Assembly: GCA_037134755.1 (NCBI GenBank)
Contig: JBAXLO010000266.1
Coordinates: 1-5,671 of the forward strand
Length of the DNA: 5,671 bases
Source: JBAXLO01 sp037134755
GTDB lineage: Bacteria > Bacteroidota > Bacteroidia > Bacteroidales > JACABE01
Direction of reading: 5' to 3'
Shown here piece by piece: positions 1 through 5,671 of this stretch. A program made the translations under genes and the position numbers. Positions within the stretch are counted from its first letter, which is position 1. The number at the start of each line of letters is the position of its first letter. The notes under the pieces were generated by a model, which was given only the letters and a program-made list of their open reading frames with translations, did not search any database and was not told the DNA's origin.

Positions 1-668
1 ATCTTAACCTTTGGTAATTGATCGCCGCTAACATACACCTTTAAAATCATATCTTGTAAGTTAGCTATCTTATAAAGTGACTTCCCAAAAGTAGTTATCT
101 CACCCGGCTCAGTATATTTAACAAGAACTGTGCCATTATTTTCATTCTTAATATAACATTTGTTAATGGATTCGTTGATCTGTTCAACTTGTTTCTCAAT
201 ACCTTTAATGTCTTTCTCAATAGTTGCAGATTGTGTTTCGGTAGCGCTAATTTGTTTATCAATAACCTCAATGGCACCGGTTATATCATCAACTTGTTTC
301 TTTGTTGCAGCACCATCCTTATACATCTTTGCAATCCTATCATTATCTACATTTAAGTTTTTCTTTTGTTGTCTTTGAACCTCTACCTGAGAATTAACAT
401 TAGTAAGTCGCGACAGCATTGATTCCTTTTGTGTAATCAATTGTTGACGCTTAAGCGAAAGATCAACAGTATCAATAACACCTACTATCTCTCCTTCTTT
501 TAGTTGTTTGCCTTCATCAATATTAAAGGAGATTAACTTACCGCTTCCTTGTGCTGAAATTATTACTTCAGTAGCTTCAAAGTTACCATAAGCATCTGAT
601 TTGTTACCATTATTATTGCAAGAAGCAATTGCAAGTGGCAGAATAAATATTAAATATCTTAATTTCAT
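1..668 (-). CDS. HlyD-family periplasmic adaptor lipoprotein (membrane fusion protein), C-terminus cut by window edge
   Basis: This is the periplasmic adaptor that would link an inner-membrane transporter to the TolC channel encoded just upstream. Translating the minus strand from the ATG at 668 gives 222 open codons running off the left edge, so the C-terminal part is missing. The N-terminus (MKLRYLIFILPLAIASC) is a lipoprotein signal with the lipobox I-A-S-C, so Cys17 is the predicted lipid anchor. Residues about 29-66 (GNFEATEVIISAQGSGKL and on) are the first half of a biotinyl-lipoyl domain. Residues about 68-172 are Lys/Gln/Glu-rich helix with heptad character, the coiled-coil hairpin. 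Residues about 176-205 (NNGTVLVKYTEPGEITTFGK) are the second lipoyl half, and a beta-barrel begins near 207 (MILKVYVSG). The FEATEV segment recalls YbhG-type adaptors of ABC exporters. One oddity is that the usual Ala-Pro-x-Asp-Gly at the second lipoyl half reads Asn-Glu-Asn-Asn-Gly. The start lies 21 bases after the tolC-like stop with no Shine-Dalgarno sequence, so co-transcription is likely. Family call is firm; the transporter partner is inferred. Confidence 0.9.
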   Translation of the reverse strand, partial: MKLRYLIFILPLAIASCNNNGNKSDAYGNFEATEVIISAQGSGKLISFNIDEGKQLKEGEIVGVIDTVDLSLKRQQLITQKESMLSRLTNVNSQVEVQRQQKKNLNVDNDRIAKMYKDGAATKKQVDDITGAIEVIDKQISATETQSATIEKDIKGIEKQVEQINESINKCYIKNENNGTVLVKYTEPGEITTFGKSLYKIANLQDMILKVYVSGDQLPKVK

Positions 669-689
669 TTGCTGTTTATTTTATTGAAA

Positions 690-1952
690 TTATAGTTTCC
701 CTAAATTAACTAAATAATCATACTTAGCTTTTATTAACTGTATTTTATGCATCTCATAATTAATCTTAGCTTGCGTTTCGGCATTCACCTCATTCAGGTA
801 ATCTGATGAAGTTATAAATCCATTATCAAACTGCGAAGAAGTAGTCTTAGCTATTTTAGTCCTTAACGTAATAAGTTCTTGATCTTTTATTAATAATTCA
901 TCATACTTCTCTATCTCAGCTAAATCTTTTTGCTTATTAATGTTTATATTTTTAGAATAAGTATCTTTATTTAACGAAACTATATCCGTCTGCAAGTCAA
1001 TTATCTTCTTATCTGTCTTTGTTTGATTCCAATTCCATAGATTCCAGCTTAATTTAGCACCTACAATATAAAAAGATTGGAAATCGTTGTTCAACATATT
1101 CAATCCCGGTCTTCCATATCCTACTTCACCGAAACCATATAGCTTAGGATATAGTTTCGAAGACAATAAACTCTTTGATGCTATCAATCTTTCTTTAGCA
1201 ATATCAAAAACCTTTAACTCAGGACGAGTATTTTCTGATTCATTCACGGCAAGTGAAACAGGAATTGTCAAGGTAGTATTATCAGCAATCGAAACACTTA
1301 TCAATTCGCCAAGCATCTTAATAGTAGCTTGTTTAGTTTTATTTAATTCAATAATTTTTTGATCAATATTAATGATTTCGGCATTCAATTTATCAGAACT
1401 AATTTCATTGATAGTACCATTCCTAATACCTGATTCTATTTCTTTTAGTTTAGATTTAATAGTTTGTTTTGAGATATCTAATAATTCAATATTCTTTTGA
1501 AACACTAATACTCCAAAATACAATTGATTTATTCTTTCTTTTAATTTATAAAGTTCAGTCTCTAGATTTTGCTTATCCGATTGCACTCCTAATTCTTCAA
1601 TAGTTCTTTGATTCTTAACAGTCCCTCCATCATATATCAACTGATTAACATCCAAAGTTGCCTTATACATATCTTTCGACATTTCTGGAATTGTTATCTT
1701 AGGAATTACTATAGGAATCTTAGTAACATCCGATTGATAAGTCATCTGACCATTAATATTAACTTGTGGAAGATAATTTGTATTTATACTTTTTACTTTA
1801 AGTTCATTTATATTATTTAAGATGTCTTTTTGCTTGTACATCGGGTAGTTTTCAATAGCTTTTTGATAGCAAAAGTTAATATCCGGCACTTGCGCATACA
1901 CATTAGAAATAAATACAGTTAAGAAAACAAGAATTATTCTTTTCATAAACAT
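690..1952 (-). CDS. TolC-family outer membrane efflux protein
   Basis: This is the predicted outer-membrane and periplasmic exit duct of a tripartite efflux or secretion pump, partner of the adaptor encoded next. The product is 420 residues, within the usual range of TolC/OEP proteins. It opens with a Sec signal peptide (MFMKRIILVFLTVFISNVYA, likely cut before Gln21). Two OEP-type repeats follow, roughly residues 25-215 and 235-420, each rich in long Lys/Glu/Asn helices. The strand region near residues 280-310 (SKLYPKLYGFGEVGYGRPG) and the closing YDYLVNLGKL helix are typical of the family. Two in-frame ATGs are possible, at 1952 and 1946. The second puts Lys-Arg directly after Met, as in a standard signal peptide, and may be the true start. 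Neither has a Shine-Dalgarno sequence, as is usual in Bacteroidota. It is the first gene of its unit, behind a promoter-operator-like site at 2002-2041. Substrate cannot be told from the channel. Confidence 0.93.
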   Translation of the reverse strand: MFMKRIILVFLTVFISNVYAQVPDINFCYQKAIENYPMYKQKDILNNINELKVKSINTNYLPQVNINGQMTYQSDVTKIPIVIPKITIPEMSKDMYKATLDVNQLIYDGGTVKNQRTIEELGVQSDKQNLETELYKLKERINQLYFGVLVFQKNIELLDISKQTIKSKLKEIESGIRNGTINEISSDKLNAEIINIDQKIIELNKTKQATIKMLGELISVSIADNTTLTIPVSLAVNESENTRPELKVFDIAKERLIASKSLLSSKLYPKLYGFGEVGYGRPGLNMLNNDFQSFYIVGAKLSWNLWNWNQTKTDKKIIDLQTDIVSLNKDTYSKNININKQKDLAEIEKYDELLIKDQELITLRTKIAKTTSSQFDNGFITSSDYLNEVNAETQAKINYEMHKIQLIKAKYDYLVNLGKL

Positions 1953-1966
1953 TTAAATTACAATAA

Positions 1967-1995
1967 GATTAATAAATAAAATATTATTATTAATC
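1967..1995. repeat. AT-rich inverted repeat in the tolC-like leader
   Basis: GATTAATAA at 1967-1975 is exactly complementary to TTATTAATC at 1987-1995, with an 11-base spacer. If transcription starts a few bases below the TAAGTTTG box at 2002-2009, this hairpin would form almost at the 5' end of the tolC-like mRNA, where it could protect the transcript or affect ribosome loading. The arms are nearly all A and T, so chance is a serious alternative. Confidence 0.3.
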
Positions 1996-2001
1996 ACACA
2001 T

Positions 2002-2034
2002 CAAACTTACTACTTTTTATTAAACAAATAGAAA
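2002..2034 (-). promoter_or_regulatory. Candidate Bacteroidota-type promoter for the tolC-adaptor operon
   Basis: On the minus strand, TAAGTTTG (plus positions 2002-2009) matches the Bacteroidota -7 consensus TAnnTTTG at every fixed base. Upstream there are two -33 candidates: TTTC (plus 2031-2034), one base off TTTG and 21 bases from the -7 box, and an exact TTTG (plus 2025-2028) that is only 15 bases away, shorter than usual. The predicted transcription start near 1997 leaves a leader of about 45-50 bases before the TolC ATG. No other full TAnnTTTG match was noticed in this intergenic region on this strand. Confidence 0.55.
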
Positions 2035-2041
2035 GTAGTAA
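2007..2041. promoter_or_regulatory. 35-base near-palindrome overlapping the promoter: candidate repressor operator
   Basis: TTACTACTTT (2007-2016) is the exact reverse complement of AAAGTAGTAA (2032-2041). The symmetry continues inward through 2017-2021 and 2027-2031 with one mismatch (T2017 against G2031), leaving a 5-base centre at 2022-2026. One arm runs into the TAAGTTTG promoter box and the other covers the -33 region, so a bound dimeric repressor would block RNA polymerase. Efflux operons with TolC and HlyD-type genes are often controlled by TetR, MarR or similar local regulators, but no regulator gene is in the window. It could instead act as an RNA hairpin. On the plus strand it is followed by a TTTTTT run (2045-2050), but no plus-strand gene precedes it. 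Confidence 0.5.
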
Positions 2042-2098
2042 TGATTTTTTATGAATATAATTATGTGATGTTAATTATGGAATTCCTTTATTGTTTTA

Positions 2099-2202
2099 AA
2101 TTAATAGGACGCAGCTATGCAGCTTTTTATTTATTTTGTTTTAGTACTACAAATAGTACACCGCTATGCGGCTAAAATCAGCATAGCTGCAACCTATTAA
2201 TT
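2099..2202. repeat. Compact imperfect foldback (inverted-repeat) element after the DUF2723 gene
   Basis: Arms at 2099-2120 and 2181-2202 are complementary at 20 of 22 positions; the only mismatches are the adjacent pairs 2109/2192 and 2110/2191. The 60-base interior folds further: TTTTA (2139-2143) with TAAAA (2173-2177) closes a junction holding two hairpins, GTACTA/TAGTAC (2144-2149 with 2154-2159, loop CAAA) and CCGC/GCGG (2161-2164 with 2168-2171, loop TAT). The heptamer GCTATGC occurs at 2114-2120 and 2163-2169 and inverted at 2181-2187. The arms are richer in G and C than the flanks. The element starts one base after the DUF2723 stop codon, so it would form the 3' end structure of that mRNA. 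It codes for nothing visible. It may be a dispersed REP/MITE-like repeat, a 3'-stabilising or terminator structure, or a small structured RNA. The structure is seen directly; the function is not. Confidence 0.75.
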
Positions 2203-2203
2203 C

Positions 2204-5200
2204 TTACTCCCCTTCCTGTTGTTGTTCCTGTGGAGGAGGCCCTTGTTGTTGTTGCTGTGGTTGTGGATTAGAAACTTCGTATATACGAGCAAACTTATCA
2301 AAGTTCTTCTTGGCTTTGTCAACCAAAGTGGTTATTTTGTTTTGTTCGCAAATTTCTTTTACTTTATTAGCAACATATAATCCCTGACGTTTTTCTGAAT
2401 CAATACTCTTAGCATGTTTTCTATCGAATCTAAAATAGTAATCCAGTTCTTTGGAGTTTCTATCAATCAAACGATTTAAAACAGCTGTAGCTTTGTCAAT
2501 TCTTCCGGCTTTTATGTAGGCTTCGGCTACAGGTATTACATAATAATTGTATGGCACATTGTTATCAGGTATAATCTGTTCGCAACGATCAAGCACTCTA
2601 ATTGCTGAATCTTTTTTTCCTTCATCAAGTAAGGCATTAGCCAAACGTGCAAAGTTGTTGCGGAAGTTCCATATCATGTGTAGATTTTGTTCATCAATAT
2701 AAACTTTAGGATTTTCGATACCTCCCCATTTAAATTTATTCATAACATTATCATACATGATAGCTGTATTAACAGTACTTGGTTGCCCGTCGGTGCTGTG
2801 AGCTTTCAATGGAACTAATCTATAGGTAAGTCCTTCGAGTTGGAAATAATTTTCTAATCCCAAGTATGCTTCACCACCTGTAGTGATTGCAAAATAAACA
2901 GGACGTTTCCAGTCGAAATTAGCTAATAAATCCAATACCATTAACTGTGCTTTTTGTACACCGTATCCATTAATAGTAAAGTCAACACTGTTGAGGATTG
3001 AATCTCTTAATGATTGAGGGACTACACCATATTTAACAACGGCTTCCTTGTCTACAGGTATACTAAATTTATTAGTAGGAAAATAGTTTAGATTTTTACC
3101 CATACTCATCTGACGGGTGTTATTATCATCGTTAACAAACCTCATAGCATCTTTTACATTAACAAAGATACCTTGAGCATTGGCTTCTTTATCAAAATAA
3201 ACAAAGTCGCGAGTACCCTGTATGTATTTCTCTTTAGTTAAAGAAAAAGGAACGGGTTCTGATTTATAAGCTTTACGTTTAGCCTGATCGATATACCAAT
3301 CGGTATTCAACAAACTAAGATTTAAAACTCTTACATCGGTACGGATTCCTTCTACTTCCTGAGCGTACCAAAGAGGGAAAGTATCGTTATCACCATTGGT
3401 AAACAAGATAGCATTTGGTGCACATGAATTCAGATAGTTCTCAGCAAAGTTTAAACATGTATATCTTCCTGAACGATCGTGATCATCCCAACCATCTTTA
3501 GCCATTAAAGTAGGAACTAAAAGGAAACATACTACCGTAACAATAATAGCTGTCATTTTAGGGTTCAGCTTTCTGCTTAAATATTCCCAGATTGCATACA
3601 CCCCGAATCCTATCCACATCGCGTAAGCATAAAAAGACCCTACAAAAGCATAATCACGCTCTCTTGGTTGATACGCATACATATTTAAATAAATTTCGAT
3701 GGCAATACCTGTCATAAAGAACAATAGCATCACCACAACTGCACTTTTGTAATCGCGGCTGAAATGAAACCACAAGCCAATTATTCCTAATAATAAAGGT
3801 AATAAATAAAACTTGTTTGTGCCTTTATTATTAACTCCATCAGGGATATTATCCTGTGGACCAACAAACCATTCATCAATAATTTTAATACCGGTTATCC
3901 AGTTACCATTCGTTCTTTCGCCTCTATATTGAATATCATTTTGACGACCGGAGAAATTCCACATAAAGTATCTAAAATACATTACACCTAATTGATAATC
4001 TCTGAAGAATCTTAGATTTTCTCCGAAAGTAGGTTTCTTAATGGTCTTAGTTTCACCATTACGATCAGGGACACTAATAGGCGTGCCTACTACATTTCCC
4101 CACGACTCATAAGTATCCGCATGTTCGGAACTCCACATACGTGGAAAAGGTGTACAGAATTTATCATCATACTTAGGTTCAGTATTCTTTTTATCGTCAG
4201 AGATAATATACTTACCTTTAATAGTTAAGTTTCCTGATGCTTTGTTTTCCTGAATATATTTTTCAGCTGAATTCTTTTCATAAAAGGTAGCATACTGTTT
4301 GTCACCTGACATTACTACATAAGCTTTTGTGAAAACAGGATTACCATCTTCGTACTTTTCTACAGGTGCATTATAATATTGTCCGTACAATAATGGGTTA
4401 GACCCATATTGATCGCGCTCCAAATAAGAAACTAAACCGGTAGCACTATCAGGTTTGTTTTCGTTAAGAGGCGTAAGTGCATTTGATCGGATTACTAATA
4501 TTAAGAAAGTAGAGTAGCCTATCAATAAGAAAGTAAACGAAAGAATTATAGTGTTTAAAACTACTTTATGATGCTTAATAGAATATTTAACACCATAAAC
4601 AATTGCCGCAATCAGTAGTGCAAAATAAAACAAAGTGCCTGTGCCGAAAGGAAGACTAAACGAGTTAACAAATAAGCGCTCGAACATCCCCGACAACTTG
4701 ACTACCCAAGGTATGATACCGAAAAGAATTCCGGCTAACAACACTAAAGATAATATGGAAGATACGATAACTCCATTGCGGGTTGGGGTGTAGTTTTTAA
4801 AATAATAAACAAATACAATGGCAGGTATGCAAAGCAGGTTAAGCAAATGTACACCGATTGATAAACCAATGATATATGCCATTAAAATCAACCATCGGAA
4901 TGCTCGTTTGTCGTCAGCATTTTCTTCCCATTTTAAAATGGTCCAAAAGGTGATGGCGGTTAAGAACGATGACGAAGCATACACTTCACCTTCGACAGCC
5001 GAAAACCAAAAGGAATCAGAAAATGTATAAGCTAAAGAGCCTACTATAGCACTTCCGAAGATAGCCATTACTTTAGCATCTGTTAAAACAGCGCCTTTTA
5101 TTGTAGCAAATTTACGTCCAAGTAATGTCATCGACCAGAACATAAACAGGATAGTAAAACCACTAGCCAAAGCCGACATGGTGTTTACCATACGTGCTAC

Positions 5201-5425
5201 AAGAGCAGTATTGTTACCGGCAAATAATGAAAAGAACCTTCCCATCAACTGAAAGAAAGGTGCTCCCGGTGGGTGGCCTACTTGCAGTTTGTAGGACGAA
5301 GCTATGTATTCGCCGCAATCCCAAAAGCTGGCTGTTGGTTCTGATGTAAGAACATAAACGGTAGCTGCTGCTACAAAGACCATCCATCCTATGATGGTGT
5401 TCCACTTTTTATATTGATCTACCAT
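2204..5425 (-). CDS. DUF2723 (TMEM260-like, GT-C fold) predicted protein O-mannosyltransferase with TPR-like C-terminus
   Basis: This is a large inner-membrane protein of the DUF2723 family, 1073 residues, as expected for the long Bacteroidota form. The human relative TMEM260 is a protein O-mannosyltransferase, so transfer of a lipid-linked sugar to exported proteins is the likely activity; donor and acceptor here are unknown. After the first membrane helix (about 11-27) comes the conserved first loop EPTASFWDCGEYIAS with Asp36 and Glu39, where GT-C enzymes carry their catalytic acid, then HPPGAP (51-56). More helices fall near 85-103, 120-165, 178-207, 218-243, 262-280 and 290-312. A soluble insert spans about 313-538, and a second helix cluster about 539-642 includes QPRERDY (586-592). 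The C-terminal soluble part carries FTNGDNDTFPLW (675-686), TPR-like helical pairs (about 920-985) and a Gln/Pro-rich tail (1054-1073). The start is the first ATG, just ahead of the hydrophobic helix. It has its own promoter-like box. Family call is firm; enzymatic role is by analogy. Confidence 0.92.
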   Translation of the reverse strand: MVDQYKKWNTIIGWMVFVAAATVYVLTSEPTASFWDCGEYIASSYKLQVGHPPGAPFFQLMGRFFSLFAGNNTALVARMVNTMSALASGFTILFMFWSMTLLGRKFATIKGAVLTDAKVMAIFGSAIVGSLAYTFSDSFWFSAVEGEVYASSSFLTAITFWTILKWEENADDKRAFRWLILMAYIIGLSIGVHLLNLLCIPAIVFVYYFKNYTPTRNGVIVSSILSLVLLAGILFGIIPWVVKLSGMFERLFVNSFSLPFGTGTLFYFALLIAAIVYGVKYSIKHHKVVLNTIILSFTFLLIGYSTFLILVIRSNALTPLNENKPDSATGLVSYLERDQYGSNPLLYGQYYNAPVEKYEDGNPVFTKAYVVMSGDKQYATFYEKNSAEKYIQENKASGNLTIKGKYIISDDKKNTEPKYDDKFCTPFPRMWSSEHADTYESWGNVVGTPISVPDRNGETKTIKKPTFGENLRFFRDYQLGVMYFRYFMWNFSGRQNDIQYRGERTNGNWITGIKIIDEWFVGPQDNIPDGVNNKGTNKFYLLPLLLGIIGLWFHFSRDYKSAVVVMLLFFMTGIAIEIYLNMYAYQPRERDYAFVGSFYAYAMWIGFGVYAIWEYLSRKLNPKMTAIIVTVVCFLLVPTLMAKDGWDDHDRSGRYTCLNFAENYLNSCAPNAILFTNGDNDTFPLWYAQEVEGIRTDVRVLNLSLLNTDWYIDQAKRKAYKSEPVPFSLTKEKYIQGTRDFVYFDKEANAQGIFVNVKDAMRFVNDDNNTRQMSMGKNLNYFPTNKFSIPVDKEAVVKYGVVPQSLRDSILNSVDFTINGYGVQKAQLMVLDLLANFDWKRPVYFAITTGGEAYLGLENYFQLEGLTYRLVPLKAHSTDGQPSTVNTAIMYDNVMNKFKWGGIENPKVYIDEQNLHMIWNFRNNFARLANALLDEGKKDSAIRVLDRCEQIIPDNNVPYNYYVIPVAEAYIKAGRIDKATAVLNRLIDRNSKELDYYFRFDRKHAKSIDSEKRQGLYVANKVKEICEQNKITTLVDKAKKNFDKFARIYEVSNPQPQQQQQGPPPQEQQQEGE

Positions 5426-5450
5426 ATTATAATTTATAAAATTGAGGCTG

Positions 5451-5458
5451 CGAATTTA
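5451..5458 (-). promoter_or_regulatory. Candidate -7 promoter box for the DUF2723 gene
   Basis: On the minus strand TAAATTCG lies about 25 bases upstream of the start codon and differs from the Bacteroidota TAnnTTTG box by one base (C for T). No convincing TTTG lies at the expected -33 distance; a run of T precedes the box instead. The placement is right and the terminator further upstream implies that the gene needs its own promoter, but the match is imperfect. Confidence 0.4.
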
Positions 5459-5613
5459 CTAAAAAATCCACGATAATTAGCTTAAATAATATTAGAATTG
5501 TGTTAGAAGTTATAATTTAATGCTATATAATAAGCATATAGTATTGTTTATTTACTATTTAGGACTTATCTATAAATCCGCAAGCTTTCGTTTAGCGTAA
5601 AGATTACCATAAG
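5459..5613. other. Intergenic spacer, no gene seen
   Basis: This AT-rich spacer has no open frame with coding character on either strand; the best ATG on the minus strand gives only 14 codons. A short AT-only dyad (CTATAT 5523-5528 with ATATAG 5536-5541) is present but is not convincing as a site. It probably holds only the upstream promoter region of the DUF2723 gene. Confidence 0.6.
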
Positions 5614-5648
5614 AAAAAACCAAACAGTTTTTAAAAACTGTTTGGTTT
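5614..5648 (-). terminator. Rho-independent terminator of a minus-strand gene beyond the right edge
   Basis: A perfect 16-base inverted repeat, AAACCAAACAGTTTTT (5617-5632) with its complement (5633-5648), has no unpaired centre in the DNA; in RNA the A/T middle would supply the loop above a CCAAACAG/CTGTTTGG stem. Read on the minus strand the stem runs straight into six T residues (plus 5614-5619), the classic intrinsic terminator layout. On the plus strand it is followed only by TTTAAATC, so minus orientation is favoured. It lies upstream of the DUF2723 promoter region and should end transcription from a neighbour whose coding part is outside the window; all three minus frames meet a stop within 20 bases of the right edge. 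Confidence 0.85.
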
Positions 5649-5671
5649 AAATCAATTAATTAGCTAGTTTC

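Noticed and set aside
95..277. Open frame of 60 codons on the minus strand in another frame of the adaptor gene
   Set aside because: The overlapping frame carries the lipoyl and coiled-coil sequence; this one has no family features.
160..378. Open frame of 72 codons on the plus strand
   Set aside because: It lies wholly antisense to the adaptor gene, whose minus-strand frame shows clear family sequence. Its Cys/Ser/Phe-rich product is typical of a shadow frame.
2007..2050. The 35-base palindrome as a plus-strand intrinsic terminator (it is followed by TTTTTT at 2045-2050)
   Set aside because: No plus-strand gene precedes it, the stem is AT-rich, and its overlap with a minus-strand promoter box makes an operator the better reading.
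1993..2070. Inverted ATCACA (1993-1998) and TGTGAT (2065-2070) flanking the palindrome, resembling CRP half-sites
   Set aside because: They are single hexamers about 66 bases apart, not in the spacing of a CRP site, and hexamers like these are expected by chance.
2057..2078. Seven-base inverted repeat ATAATTA/TAATTAT
   Set aside because: It is pure A/T with an 8-base spacer in an AT-rich region, so it is well within chance.
2109..2124. Small AGCT/AGCT hairpin followed by TTTTT (about 2113-2129) as a plus-strand terminator
   Set aside because: The stem is only 4 bases and no plus-strand gene needs it; the same bases are better explained as one arm of the foldback element.
4818..5030. Plus-strand open frame of 70 codons inside the DUF2723 gene
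   Set aside because: It is antisense to conserved membrane helices of a confidently identified protein, with no promoter or independent support.

Overview
The window reads as a stretch of chromosome from an AT-rich Bacteroidota (probably Bacteroidales-like) genome. Three things point there: a 1073-residue DUF2723 (TMEM260-like) membrane protein of the form common in that phylum, gene starts without a recognisable Shine-Dalgarno sequence, and promoter-like boxes that fit the Bacteroidota TAnnTTTG pattern rather than TATAAT. I cannot name a species from sequence alone. All three genes lie on the minus strand, so the reading order is from right to left.

Layout in reading order. At the right edge (5614-5648) is a strong intrinsic terminator in minus orientation, which should end a gene lying beyond the window. 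About 155 bases of AT-rich spacer with no credible gene follow, then a promoter-like box at 5451-5458. The large DUF2723 gene (5425-2204) encodes a predicted GT-C-fold protein O-mannosyltransferase-like enzyme with a soluble C-terminal part, TPR-like helices and a Gln/Pro-rich tail. Immediately after its stop codon lies a compact imperfect foldback element (2099-2202) with 22-base arms and smaller hairpins inside. Next is a candidate promoter-operator (2002-2041), a 35-base near-palindrome overlapping a perfect TAnnTTTG box. It precedes a two-gene transcription unit that runs off the left edge: a TolC-type outer-membrane channel (1952-690) and, 21 bases on, a lipoprotein periplasmic adaptor of the HlyD/membrane-fusion family (668 to beyond base 1).

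TolC and the adaptor should form the outer-membrane and periplasmic parts of a tripartite export pump. The inner-membrane engine is not in the window. The adaptor resembles YbhG-type proteins, so ABC ATPase and permease genes just past the left edge are the most likely continuation. The DUF2723 gene appears to be a separate transcription unit. The least explained parts of the window are the foldback element and the operator-like palindrome. I see no CRISPR array, tRNA, rRNA, transposase or clearly new multi-gene system.
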